In this document: positions 6,809 to 15,737 of the stretch, piece after piece | How positions within the stretch are numbered: the stretch's first letter is position 1 | Layout: the number at the start of each line of letters is the position of its first letter | NCBI GenBank assembly: GCA_022707665.1 | Contig: JAKJAE010000016.1 | Location: forward strand, 1-17,784 | Direction of reading: 5' to 3' | Length of the DNA stretch: 17,784 nucleotides | Source: Chloroflexota bacterium | GTDB lineage: Bacteria; Chloroflexota; Anaerolineae; B4-G1; SLSP01 | Notes under the pieces: model-generated | Told to the model about the DNA's origin: nothing | The model's input: only the letters and a program-made list of their open reading frames with translations | The model's database searches: none | Position numbers and translations under genes: made by a program

Positions 6809-7234
6809 ATGTCTTACCAGAAGGTGATCATTGTTGGGAATCTGGGGCGTGACCCCGAGATGCGCTACACCCCCGATGGGACGCCCGTAACGTCCTTCAG
6901 CGTCGCAACCAATCGTCGATGGACGAACCAGGATGGCTCGCAGGGGGAAGAGACGGTGTGGTTTAGGGTCTCGGCTTGGCGCAAGCAGGCTGAGGTCGCC
7001 GCGAACTATCTGACCAAGGGGCGCCAGGTCATGGTTGAGGGGCGGATGACTGCTGACAAGGCGACCGGTGGTCCACGTATCTGGACGGGTCAGGATGGCA
7101 CGCCTCGGGCAAGCTATGAGATGATTGCTGATCGGATTGTTTTCCTTGGTACCCGCGCCGATGCAACGTCGGGTGCTGGTGGTGACGAGGTGGGAGGGCC
7201 CGATTTCGTCCCTGAGGATGAAATACCCTTCTAA
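6809..7234 (+). CDS. ssb: Single-stranded DNA-binding protein
   Basis: The 141-residue protein has the bacterial SSB OB-fold over residues 1-110, opening with YQKVIIVGNLGRDPEMRY, then TPVTSFSVATNR, ETVWFRVSAWRKQAEVAANY and KGRQVMVEGRM. A short Gly-rich linker leads to the acidic tip PEDEIPF, matching the conserved C-terminal tail that recruits repair and replication partners. ATG 6809 is chosen because AAAGGAG (6794-6800) lies eight bases upstream; a GTG at 6776 would place that site inside the gene. It binds single-stranded DNA in replication, recombination and repair. It has its own promoter-like sequence and a strong terminator just after the stop, so it may be transcribed mostly as one gene. 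Confidence 0.96.
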   Translation: MSYQKVIIVGNLGRDPEMRYTPDGTPVTSFSVATNRRWTNQDGSQGEETVWFRVSAWRKQAEVAANYLTKGRQVMVEGRMTADKATGGPRIWTGQDGTPRASYEMIADRIVFLGTRADATSGAGGDEVGGPDFVPEDEIPF

Positions 7235-7258
7235 GTAGCTGCACACCGTGGCGCGTTG

Positions 7259-7291
7259 ACGACAGAGGGGAAGGATCCCCTCTGTCGTTTT
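7259..7291 (+). terminator. Intrinsic terminator after ssb
   Basis: A perfect 12-bp stem (7259-7270 with 7277-7288), a six-base loop AAGGAT and a TTTT run (7288-7291). The next ribosome site starts only about six bases later, leaving no room for a promoter, so DUF3467 must depend on read-through or on a start within or near ssb. Confidence 0.85.
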
Positions 7292-7307
7292 CTACCGAAG
7301 GAGATCT

Positions 7308-7625
7308 ATGTCACAGTCCAAACCGCGATCGATCAATATCGAGCTTCCTGCCGATCTGGACGCGACCTATGCGAATTTCGCGGTCATTTCACATACACCT
7401 TCCGAGGTGATCTTCGACCTGGCCCAGCTGCTTCCCAATCAGCCGAAGGTGCGCGTGCGTACCCGGGTGGTGATGACGCCGCTCAATGCAAAGTTGATGC
7501 TGCGAGCCCTCGAGGAAAATCTGGCCAAGTATGAAGCGGCGTTTGGCGAGATTGTGGTTCCTGGCCACGGTGACGACCTCATTCGGTCGTTCTTCGGCGG
7601 GAAGTTCCCGCCTGAAACGGAGTAG
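7308..7625 (+). CDS. DUF3467 family protein
   Basis: The 105-residue protein matches my memory of the DUF3467 family: an early INIELPADLDATYANFAVIS strand region, then EVIFDLAQLLP, VRVRTRVVMTPLNAKLML and a helical end ENLAKYEAAFGEI. The MTP-x-x-AK-x-x-L-x-AL-x-E-N pattern is characteristic. The function of the family is unknown; it is a small soluble protein. ATG 7308 has a good ribosome site (GAAGGAG) just upstream. The gene lies directly after the ssb terminator and nine bases before the translin-family gene, so DUF3467 and translin are probably co-transcribed. The pairing may point to a shared nucleic-acid role, but this is only context. Confidence 0.85.
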   Translation: MSQSKPRSINIELPADLDATYANFAVISHTPSEVIFDLAQLLPNQPKVRVRTRVVMTPLNAKLMLRALEENLAKYEAAFGEIVVPGHGDDLIRSFFGGKFPPETE

Positions 7626-7634
7626 GGCTGCTCT

Positions 7635-8315
7635 ATGGGTGATGCATTCCAGATGTGGTTGGACGAGCTTGCTGCCGCAGCCGAGGTGGACCTTGGTGCG
7701 CAGAACGAGATTCGTGATCAGGCCTTGGCCCAGAGCCGCGACCTGATCCGGCTCTGTTCGAACGCCATCCGCGCGGGCCACCGGGATGCCTGGGATGAGG
7801 CCGAAACCCTTCTGGCAGAGGCTGAGCGCGTCGGACAAGCGATGCAGACATTGCTCGCGCCCTATCCCGAGCTGGTCTATGCCGGGTACACCCAGGATGC
7901 GCTCAAGGAACTTGTGGAGGCCCGGGTGACATTGGCCCTGATCTCCAATCGAGCCATGCCCGAAGTGTCGGCCTCGGGTATCCCACTGAACACCTACCTG
8001 AACGGTGTCTGCGAGGCTGCCAGTGAGCTACGCCGTCGCTGTCTTGATATGCTGCGCCACGAGAAGCTCGAGGAGGCGGAGCGTCTGTTAGCGGCCATGG
8101 ATGCAGCGTACGAGGTCCTGATGTCGTTCAGCTATCCCGACGTCATCACCCGCGGGTTGCGCCACAGAGTCGATCAGCTTCGCGGAGTGCTCGAGCGCAC
8201 CCGGGGTGATCTGACCAACAACGCCCAGATGGTGCGCTTGCTGAAGGCGCTCGGAGCTGTTGGGCCTGGCGATGCGCTTACCCTGGATGAGGCGGAGCTG
8301 TCACCAGGCGTCTGA
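7635..8315 (+). CDS. Translin/TRAX-family protein
   Basis: The all-helical 226-residue product is the usual length for translin. Diagnostic segments are an early RDQALAQSRDLIRLCSNAIR helix, DALKELVEARVTLAL (88-102), GIPLNTYLNGVCEAASELRRR (115-135), YEVLMSFSYPDVITRGLRHR (159-178) and VLERTRGDLTNN (185-196). Translin and TRAX form rings that bind RNA or ssDNA, and TRAX supplies RNase carboxylates. From memory of TRAX, its catalytic EYVEA corresponds here to ELVEA (Glu92, Glu95), and its GVADLTGEL acidic residue corresponds to Glu127 in GVCEAASEL. The protein may therefore keep a metal-dependent nuclease site. Bacterial relatives are often misnamed haloacid dehalogenase; no such motif is present. 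The role in bacteria is unknown to me. Confidence 0.8.
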   Translation: MGDAFQMWLDELAAAAEVDLGAQNEIRDQALAQSRDLIRLCSNAIRAGHRDAWDEAETLLAEAERVGQAMQTLLAPYPELVYAGYTQDALKELVEARVTLALISNRAMPEVSASGIPLNTYLNGVCEAASELRRRCLDMLRHEKLEEAERLLAAMDAAYEVLMSFSYPDVITRGLRHRVDQLRGVLERTRGDLTNNAQMVRLLKALGAVGPGDALTLDEAELSPGV

Positions 8316-8375
8316 TACCGATTGCGGCCCTGCCTGGCTGATGATTGGCCCGACCGAGCGCTGTTTTAGAGTGCC

Positions 8376-8403
8376 TTGACAGGGCCCCCCCTTCGGGTAA
8401 GAT
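8376..8403 (+). promoter_or_regulatory. Strong sigma70-type promoter upstream of sulfate-activation gene
   Basis: A perfect TTGACA (8376-8381), 16 bases of C/G-rich spacer, and TAAGAT (8398-8403). The expected transcription start is near 8410, giving a leader of about 110 bases before the coding start at 8521. A terminator-like hairpin begins only about 12 bases after that start. Confidence 0.65.
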
Positions 8404-8421
8404 GCTCTCAGTTGGCACGCA

Positions 8422-10242
<1,821 letters not shown>

Positions 10243-10271
10243 GCGATCCTATTTTTCTGGGGGAAACGGCC

Positions 10272-11474
10272 GTGTCTTTTGAGCAACTTGTCGAACAACT
10301 TAAATCGCATCTTCGGGCGCGTGTGGGGTGCTCTGACGACGAGATCCGTGTCGTCCGTTCGCCCCTGCGTGTCTCTCCGTTGGGAGCCCACGTCGACCAT
10401 CAGGACGGTCTCGTCACGGGGATGGCGCTGGATCAGGCCATCTATCTCGCCTTTGTGCCGCGCACGGACGCACGTGTCCGTGTCACAAGCTTGAACTTTG
10501 AGGGGTGTACCGACTTTTCGCTGGACTCGATTCCGCCCTTGGTTCCCCAGGATTGGGGCAACTACGCGCGGGGCGCCGCACTTGCCCTGGTGCGGTCTCA
10601 CGCCATCTACTTGGGGCTAGATGCCGTTGTGATGGGAACGATGCCCATCGGTGGCCTTAGCTCATCGGCGGCTGTCGGGGTTGCCTATTTGCTTGCGCTT
10701 GAGTCGGCGAACGGTCTAGCGCTGACGCCACAGGAGAACATCGAGCTTGATCGCTATGTGGAAAATGTCTACCTGGGGCTCCGGAACGGGGTACTGGACC
10801 AGTCGATGATTCTTCTGAGCGATCGTGACTGCTTGACCTTTCTGGACTGTCGCACGATGGAGGTGCAGCGGATCCCAACAGCGGCAAGCCCAGCCGACTA
10901 CGAGATTCTCGTGGTCTATTCCGGAATCCGCAAGGCTCTGGTGGGCACTGCCTACAACAACCGGGTTGCGGAGTGCCAGGAGGCAGCGCAGTTGATGCTG
11001 GCCTGGTCAGGCCAGCCTTCGACCAACGGCAACAGCAGACTGCGTCTGGTGGATCCGGGCATCTATGCCCAGTGGGGGAGTCGCCTGCCGGCGCCGCTTG
11101 ATCGCCGGGCCCGTCACTTCTTCACCGAGCTGGAGCGGGTGCGCGAAGGCGTAGAGGCGTGGCGCGCTGGCGACATCGGCCGGGTGGGGGAGTTGATGCG
11201 CGCTTCGGGCGCCAGTTCCGTGCACAACTATGAATCGGGTTCTCCGCACCTCACCTCGCTCTATGAGATCCTCTGCGCGTGTCCAGGCGTCTATGGGGCA
11301 CGTTTCAGTGGCGCCGGTTTCCGTGGATCGTGCGTTGCATTGAGCAATCCCGCGTATCGTGAGGAGATCGAGGCCTTCATCTCGGCCCACTATCCTGCGA
11401 AGCATCCGGATATCGCCGACTGGTATAGTGTCCATTTCTGCCATACAAGCGAAGCGGCTCGCCTGATCGCGTAA
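10272..11474 (+). CDS. GHMP kinase of galactokinase family, galacturonokinase-like
   Basis: The 400-residue protein has the three GHMP motifs: sugar-binding SPLRVSPLGAHVDHQDG (30-46), the ATP loop MPIGGLSSSAAVG (124-136) and GARFSGAGFRG (342-352). Asp176 in GVLDQS is the catalytic base position. True galactokinases have GEHTDY in motif 1, whereas this protein has GAHVDH. From memory, plant galacturonokinase has GAHIDH and also shares SSSAAVGVAYLLALE, YLGLRNG-LDQS and YGARFSGAGFRG. I therefore favour a kinase for galacturonate or another uronic or modified hexose, forming the sugar 1-phosphate, over galactokinase. The GTG start at 10272 has a GGGGGAAA purine tract just upstream. The gene follows the APS kinase gene by 29 bases, but no pectin-use gene is adjacent. 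Confidence 0.82.
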   Translation: MSFEQLVEQLKSHLRARVGCSDDEIRVVRSPLRVSPLGAHVDHQDGLVTGMALDQAIYLAFVPRTDARVRVTSLNFEGCTDFSLDSIPPLVPQDWGNYARGAALALVRSHAIYLGLDAVVMGTMPIGGLSSSAAVGVAYLLALESANGLALTPQENIELDRYVENVYLGLRNGVLDQSMILLSDRDCLTFLDCRTMEVQRIPTAASPADYEILVVYSGIRKALVGTAYNNRVAECQEAAQLMLAWSGQPSTNGNSRLRLVDPGIYAQWGSRLPAPLDRRARHFFTELERVREGVEAWRAGDIGRVGELMRASGASSVHNYESGSPHLTSLYEILCACPGVYGARFSGAGFRGSCVALSNPAYREEIEAFISAHYPAKHPDIADWYSVHFCHTSEAARLIA

Positions 11475-11527
11475 TCCTTCACAGCCTTGACGGATCACGC
11501 TGCCAGTCATCGGAAGGAGTCTATACG

Positions 11528-12004
11528 ATGCGCAACCACATTTCGCGGTGGGTGAACTCGTTGGGCATAGTCGTGATCCTCTCCCTGGCCCTCAGTGGCA
11601 CAGGCCTTACATTGCTGTTCGCGGATATCTCACCTGTGGTGGTGAGCTGGGAGACGGCAAGCGAGGTAGGTACTGCAGGGTTCAACGTCTACCGTGCCCC
11701 GCTGTCGGAGAGCGCTGTGGTCCGGGTCAATCCGGAGCTAATTCCGTCAGAGGGCGACGAGATGGTCGGGGCCGCCTACCGCTATGCCGATGACGATGCC
11801 AGCCTCCGGCCGTGGCGGCGCTATCGCTACCAGATCGAAGAAGTGGAGTGGGATGGGAGTGCAACCCTTTATCCGGAAGCCGTTGTGGTGCGGGCCGGCT
11901 TGCCGCGGGTTTGGACCAGGGTCGAGGGTGGACTCCTGATTGCGTTGGCCCTGGTTCTGCTGTGGGGACGCCTCCGCCGCTCTTCACAAGGGGCCGCCGG
12001 ATGA
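11528..12004 (+). CDS. Membrane-anchored fibronectin-III-like protein
   Basis: The 158-residue protein has an N-terminal hydrophobic segment (about 12-32, LGIVVILSLALSG), an extracytoplasmic domain, and a C-terminal transmembrane helix (about 134-147, GLLIALALVLLWG) followed by Arg/Ser residues, suggesting a signal peptide or signal anchor plus a stop-transfer tail. The middle part reads VSWETASEVGTAGFNVYRAP, then PELIPSEGD and YRYQIEEVEWDG, a pattern I know from surface FN3-like repeats in Chloroflexota. Binding partner unknown. AAGGAG lies about seven bases before ATG 11528. The TGA overlaps the ATG of the Sua5 gene as ATGA, implying co-translation although the two products have no obvious shared role. 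Confidence 0.7.
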   Translation: MRNHISRWVNSLGIVVILSLALSGTGLTLLFADISPVVVSWETASEVGTAGFNVYRAPLSESAVVRVNPELIPSEGDEMVGAAYRYADDDASLRPWRRYRYQIEEVEWDGSATLYPEAVVVRAGLPRVWTRVEGGLLIALALVLLWGRLRRSSQGAAG

Positions 12005-13062
12005 CGGTGCTCCTCCGGGTTGACCGTGAGCACCCAGCACCGGAACCCATCGCGCGTGCAGCCGCAGTGATTCGCGCGGGCGGGCTCGTGGCCTTTCCGA
12101 CCGAGACGGTATACGGTCTGGGAGCAAATGCCCTGGACTCTGATGCCGTTGCCAGGATCTTCCGTGCCAAAGAGCGGCCTACATTCGACCCTTTGATTGT
12201 GCACCTGGTCGCGGCGGAGTCACTGCGCGAGGTCGTCTCACACGTTCCCGATGTCGCTGTCGCGCTCGCTGCCCGATTTTGGCCCGGCCCTCTCACGCTG
12301 GTCTTGCCGCGTGGGCCGCAGGTGCCCCTGGCGGTGACAGCGGGTGGCGACACGGTCGCCGTGCGCGTGCCTTCCCATCCGGTCGCACATGCCCTGTTGG
12401 CTGCCGCCAGGGTTCCCATTGCTGCGCCCAGCGCAAACCGTTTCGGAAGGGTAAGCCCGACGTGTGCCGAGCATGTGTTGGCTGATCTGAACGACCGTAT
12501 CGACATGGTGCTCGATGGTGGTAGCACCCAGGTAGGCGTCGAGTCGACGGTGCTGTCCCTTGCCGGCCCAGTGGCCACGATCCTGCGGCCCGGCGGTGTG
12601 AGCCGCGAAGCGCTGGCCCGGGTTCTGGGCGAGGTGCAGGTGGCTCAGGAGCTTCCTACCGAGGGGGATTCGTTGATCTCGCCCGGAACGACCCTGAAGC
12701 ACTACGCGCCTCGGGCGGTCGTGCTCCTCTATCGCGGAGAGCTTGTTCCGGTACTGGAACGGATGCGGCACGACCTTTCCCAACACCTGGCGCGTGGCGA
12801 GAAGGTGGGGCTCCTGCTGGTGGATGAGGACTCACCGGCCTTCGCCGAGTTCCCAGTGACCACGGCGCGGTTGGGTTCCGTTGACTCTCTGGAAGAAGTG
12901 GCGCAACAACTCTATGGCGCGTTGCGGATCCTCGATCAGGCGGGTGTATCGGTGATCATGGTCCGCGATCTGGGGTCGGAAGGGTTGGGTCTGGCGATAC
13001 GCGATCGACTCACCCGGGCTGCTGCAGGCCAGGTCATCGTGGTTGCCGAGGGGACAGCCTGA
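12001..13062 (+). CDS. L-threonylcarbamoyladenylate synthase, Sua5 type
   Basis: The 353-residue protein makes threonylcarbamoyl-AMP from threonine, bicarbonate and ATP, the first step of t6A modification of ANN-decoding tRNAs. The YrdC domain (about 1-205) shows AFPTETVYGLG (31-41), KERPTFDPLIVH (57-68), FWPGPLTLVLP (93-103), PSAN (143-146) and STVLSL. The SPGTTLKHYAPRA linker (227-239) and a C-terminal Sua5 domain make it the long Sua5 form rather than the short TsaC form. ATG 12001 overlaps the upstream stop, while a longer open frame from 11812 would run through the FN3 gene. It converges with rpoD, with 13 bases between stops and no visible hairpin there. No other t6A gene (tsaB, tsaD, tsaE) is in the window. 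Confidence 0.94.
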   Translation: MTVLLRVDREHPAPEPIARAAAVIRAGGLVAFPTETVYGLGANALDSDAVARIFRAKERPTFDPLIVHLVAAESLREVVSHVPDVAVALAARFWPGPLTLVLPRGPQVPLAVTAGGDTVAVRVPSHPVAHALLAAARVPIAAPSANRFGRVSPTCAEHVLADLNDRIDMVLDGGSTQVGVESTVLSLAGPVATILRPGGVSREALARVLGEVQVAQELPTEGDSLISPGTTLKHYAPRAVVLLYRGELVPVLERMRHDLSQHLARGEKVGLLLVDEDSPAFAEFPVTTARLGSVDSLEEVAQQLYGALRILDQAGVSVIMVRDLGSEGLGLAIRDRLTRAAAGQVIVVAEGTA

Positions 13063-13075
13063 GGCCGCCCCCTCT

Positions 13076-14338
13076 CTAGCTGCGCAGGAAATCGCGAAGG
13101 CGTCGGGCGTGCGCCGGGTGCCGCAGACGGCTCAGCGCTTGTGCCTCGATCTGCCGCACTCTCTCACGCGTAACTCCGAGTTTCTTCCCCACCTGCTCGA
13201 GCGTGTACGTCTGTCCGTCCAAGAGCCCATAGCGCATCTGGAGGATCTTTACCTCGCGCGGGGGGAGGTCCACGAGGATCTCCATCAACTGGTCGCGCAG
13301 CATATCGGAACTGACACGGTCGGGCGGCGAGGGGCTTTCGGTGTCTTCGACGAAATCACCCAGCGTGCTTTCGCCCTCGTCATCCGTTGGCATTTCCAAT
13401 GAGAGCGGACGACGGGCTACGTCGAGCATCTGCTCCACTTTGCGCGCTGGAATCTCCATCTCGGCCGCGAGCTCCTCGGGTGTGGGACTACGGCCCAGCC
13501 GCTGCGTCAATTGATGCGAAATCCGCAGCATCTTGTTGATTTGATCGCCCATGTGCACAGGCACACGAATGGTGCGACTCTGGTCGGCGATAGCACGTGT
13601 CACCGCCTGCCTGATCCACCACGTGGCGTACGTGGAGAACTTGTGGCCGCGTTTATAGTCGAATTTGTTAGACGCACGGATCAGGCCGATGTTGCCTTCC
13701 TGGATCAGATCGAGGAAGGGGACGCCGCGCCCGATGTACTTCTTTGCTACGCTGATGACGAGTCGTGAGTTGGCACGGATCAGATGCTCGCGGGCATCGA
13801 TCCCATCCTCGAGCTGGCGCTCAAGCTCATAGCGCTTCTCATCACTGCCATACCTTCCAGCGCCGAGGCGCGCCTGAGCCTTCTTCCCGGACTCCATTCG
13901 CTGGGCCAGCAAGACCTCTTCCTCCGCGGTAAGGAGGGCAACCTTGCCGATCTCCTTGAGATAGAGGCCGATGGTGTCATCGATCTCTATCGCTCGGTAG
14001 ATATCCTCCTCGGTCTTCTCTTCGGCGTCCAGATCCTCCAGATCTCCGAGCCCTTCCAGCTCCTCGAGATCTCCAAGAGCTTTTGCCAGTCCGCTGGGCA
14101 CCTTTTCCCCCGGCCCGCCAACGACGATACCCGCATCGAGTAATGTGGAGATCGTCTCATCCAGCTTGCCGATATCATCCTCTGCTTCCGGAAAGACGCG
14201 TTGGATGTCCTCATAGGTGACGTAACCGCGTTCGGACCCGAGCGCAAGCAGGGTCTCAGCGCCTGTCAGGTAGGCATCGAGAGGTGCGGTGTCCTCTTCC
14301 TGTTCTTCTTCGAATGGTTCTTCCAACACCAAGGGCAC
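13076..14338 (-). CDS. rpoD: Primary RNA polymerase sigma factor (RpoD/SigA)
   Basis: The 420-residue protein has all primary sigma regions. Region 1.1-like residues 28-72 include [20 protein letters not shown], and an acidic Glu/Asp/Leu spacer follows (88-112). Region 1.2 is [14 protein letters not shown] (120-133). Region 2 includes [19 protein letters not shown] (210-228) and [20 protein letters not shown] (234-253), the -10 recognition and melting helices. Region 4.2 is the helix-turn-helix near 380-401 ([19 protein letters not shown]), which reads the -35 box. The start is GTG 14338, because an in-frame TAA lies two codons upstream and an AAGGA sits just before it. The 5' region contains promoter-like elements and the terminator of the upstream gene. 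It directs housekeeping transcription. Confidence 0.96.
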   Translation of the reverse strand: MPLVLEEPFEEEQEEDTAPLDAYLTGAETLLALGSERGYVTYEDIQRVFPEAEDDIGKLDETISTLLDAGIVVGGPGEKVPSGLAKALGDLEELEGLGDLEDLDAEEKTEEDIYRAIEIDDTIGLYLKEIGKVALLTAEEEVLLAQRMESGKKAQARLGAGRYGSDEKRYELERQLEDGIDAREHLIRANSRLVISVAKKYIGRGVPFLDLIQEGNIGLIRASNKFDYKRGHKFSTYATWWIRQAVTRAIADQSRTIRVPVHMGDQINKMLRISHQLTQRLGRSPTPEELAAEMEIPARKVEQMLDVARRPLSLEMPTDDEGESTLGDFVEDTESPSPPDRVSSDMLRDQLMEILVDLPPREVKILQMRYGLLDGQTYTLEQVGKKLGVTRERVRQIEAQALSRLRHPAHARRLRDFLRS

Positions 14339-14452
14339 AGTTCCTTATGGCTACGGTGAGCGTGCTATGCGGCAGGCGCGGGCACATCGGTAAATGCCAG
14401 GTCTCCCGGGGCTGTGAGGCAGAGGCCAATGGGGTCCCCCCACCAAGCCTGC

Positions 14453-14461
14453 ATTCTAGCA
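14453..14461 (-). promoter_or_regulatory. Extended -10 element near rpoD
   Basis: On the minus strand, TG-C-TAGAAT (14461 down to 14453) forms an extended -10. No good -35 is seen at normal spacing. The -10 hexamer is the same as that upstream of ssb. The predicted start would leave a leader of roughly 110 bases before rpoD. Confidence 0.35.
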
Positions 14462-14474
14462 TGCCGACGATAAT

Positions 14475-14502
14475 AGAGTAGTGAGCTTCACATCCTTGTC
14501 AA
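14475..14502 (-). promoter_or_regulatory. Candidate rpoD promoter
   Basis: On the minus strand, a perfect TTGACA (14502-14497) is followed after 16 bases by TACTCT (14480-14475), a weak -10. The -35 overlaps the left arm of the inverted repeat at 14499-14583. Confidence 0.35.
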
Positions 14503-14583
14503 CTGCAGCATACGCGAAAAAAAAGCACGGGTGGTTGGGCCACCTGTGCTAACGCGTCCTACTATAGCATAGACTGCAGTTGA
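14499..14583. repeat. 10-bp inverted repeat flanking the terminator upstream of rpoD
   Basis: TCAACTGCAG at 14499-14508 and its exact reverse complement CTGCAGTTGA at 14574-14583. The arms are 65 bases apart and enclose the terminator hairpin at 14517-14550. Each arm lies within a promoter-like element on the minus strand, so the arms could be operator half-sites or the base of a larger RNA stem. Confidence 0.6.
14517..14550 (-). terminator. Intrinsic terminator after the URO-D-fold gene
   Basis: On the minus strand, an 11-position stem (14550-14540 with 14534-14524, one A-C mismatch) with a five-base loop is followed by eight T residues (complement of A 14517-14524). It lies about 50 bases after the stop at 14600 and separates that transcript from rpoD. 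Confidence 0.85.
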
Positions 14584-14590
14584 AAGTCAA
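14561..14590 (-). promoter_or_regulatory. Promoter-like element immediately before the terminator
   Basis: On the minus strand, TTGACT (14590-14585), 18 bases, then TATAGT (14566-14561) preceded by TG-C, an extended -10. Both hexamers match consensus at 5/6. The expected start is about 14554, only a few bases before the terminator stem, so its product would be a very short RNA or an rpoD transcript that must read through. Confidence 0.5.
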
Positions 14591-14599
14591 GAGGGTATG

Positions 14600-15613
14600 T
14601 CAAGAGACCTGGGTATTCCGCACTGTTTCGTAGAATGCTTCCAGATTCTGAGCAGGAGTGCCAGGGGGCAAATCACAGCCCGAGCCGATCACAAAGTTGC
14701 GATGGTCTGCCGTGGCTTTCAGGAGAGATTCCGTCTGGGCGATGACGCTGTCTGGTGTGCCCTGGAAGAAGAGCGATGTGGGGTCCAGGTTGCCTGACAA
14801 GATGACGTCACGCGTATCTTCACGTTCGGATAGCTGATCCAGCGCAGCTGGAAGATCCATGGGGATGCCAAAATGGCAGACTGCGACGCCGGAAGCCAAT
14901 ATCCGTGAGAGATGAACGAGTCGGGCCCCGCAGTTGTGGTAGACCACGGTGAAGTCTTCCGTTTGTACTGCATCGACAACCTGACGTATGTACGGTGCCG
15001 CGGCCTTATCCATACCGCGAGGAGAAAGTAACCCTGCCGTTGGCTCTGCCATCACGATTCCCTGGGCCCCAGCCTGGCGGAAGGCCAGTGCATAGTCAAT
15101 CAGGTACAACGTAACCTTTTCGAGCAGAGCTCCGATCAACTCGGGCTCGGTGACGGATGCCTCCAATGCCTCACTCACGCCGAAGATGCGGCCCGCTAAC
15201 GAGAACGGACCGATCATGCCCGCCAGGACGGGTTTGCCAGTATTCGCCTCAGCTAGCTCGCGAGCCGCATTCAGGTGCACGGCAGTACGGCAGTCACCGG
15301 GTTGTGGGATGGGAAGCGCTTCGATTTCGGTGCGCGAAGTCACATGTCGCCCCAGGATCGTGGGGATATCGTCGTCACTCAGTCGGACGGAACAGCCGAA
15401 GGACTCCGCCTCGGCGCTAAGATCCATGGCTGTGAGCAGAAAGTCGGAGTTGAACCGTTCGTGCATGGCCAGTACAGCCTCAGCTTGAATCGAGCCATCG
15501 GTCACGGCGGCGCGCACAGTTGCTCCTGTTATCGCGAGCCCTGCATAGACGCCGATGGGCAGGGCGAGACGATGAGGAGCCGAAAGGATATTGCGGGCTA
15601 GTTGGGTTAACGT
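14600..15613 (-). CDS. Uroporphyrinogen-decarboxylase-fold methyltransferase-like protein
   Basis: Read from ACG 15613, the protein has 337 residues, normal for the URO-D superfamily. Segments such as VLAGMIGPFSLAGRIFG, YALAFRQAGAQGIVMAEP, VVYHNCGARLVHL and ILSGNLDPTSLFFQGTP are typical. It carries a His-x-Cys (His226, Cys228) and a later Cys313 (GSGCDLPPG), the zinc pattern of MtaA/CmuA-type corrinoid methyltransferases. A zinc methyltransferase thus fits better than haem synthesis. The start is uncertain: AGGAG (15622-15626) lies eight bases before ACG, the two ATGs beside it are out of frame, and in-frame TTG 15700 or GTG 15688 lack a well-placed ribosome site and would add about 25-29 residues unlike a coding start. 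No corrinoid protein is adjacent. The gene follows the kinase and ends at a strong terminator. Confidence 0.8.
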   Translation of the reverse strand, partial: TLTQLARNILSAPHRLALPIGVYAGLAITGATVRAAVTDGSIQAEAVLAMHERFNSDFLLTAMDLSAEAESFGCSVRLSDDDIPTILGRHVTSRTEIEALPIPQPGDCRTAVHLNAARELAEANTGKPVLAGMIGPFSLAGRIFGVSEALEASVTEPELIGALLEKVTLYLIDYALAFRQAGAQGIVMAEPTAGLLSPRGMDKAAAPYIRQVVDAVQTEDFTVVYHNCGARLVHLSRILASGVAVCHFGIPMDLPAALDQLSEREDTRDVILSGNLDPTSLFFQGTPDSVIAQTESLLKATADHRNFVIGSGCDLPPGTPAQNLEAFYETVRNTQVS

Positions 15614-15621
15614 GGCATCAT

Positions 15622-15626
15622 CTCCT
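15622..15626 (-). promoter_or_regulatory. Ribosome binding site that bears on the URO-D-fold gene start
   Basis: The minus strand reads AGGAG, then ATGATGCC, then ACG. The ATGs at 15621 and 15618 open only a four-codon frame (MMPR, stop). ACG 15613 is in frame with the gene and at the normal spacing of eight bases. One extra C in the CC at 15614-15615 would put both ATGs in frame. Confidence 0.5.
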
Positions 15627-15670
15627 GTGTTTGTTGAGTTCCTGGTGGGGAATCGGCGTAAGAAATGGCG

Positions 15671-15707
15671 CGGGAAGCCCCCACCCACTGATACGGGCAA
15701 CTTCCCG
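15671..15707. repeat. Inverted repeat between kinase stop and URO-D-fold gene
   Basis: CGGGAAG (15671-15677) pairs with CTTCCCG (15701-15707), and CCC/GGG continues the stem inwards with a three-base bulge, leaving a 14-base loop. No T-run follows on either strand, so it is not a normal terminator. It may be an mRNA processing or stability element in the leader of the gene downstream. Confidence 0.4.
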
Positions 15708-15737
15708 TGACGTTAGCCGCTTCAGTCGGTGAATTCG

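Noticed and set aside
13043..14143. Open frames on the + strand opposite rpoD
   Set aside because: The minus-strand sigma factor explains the region completely.
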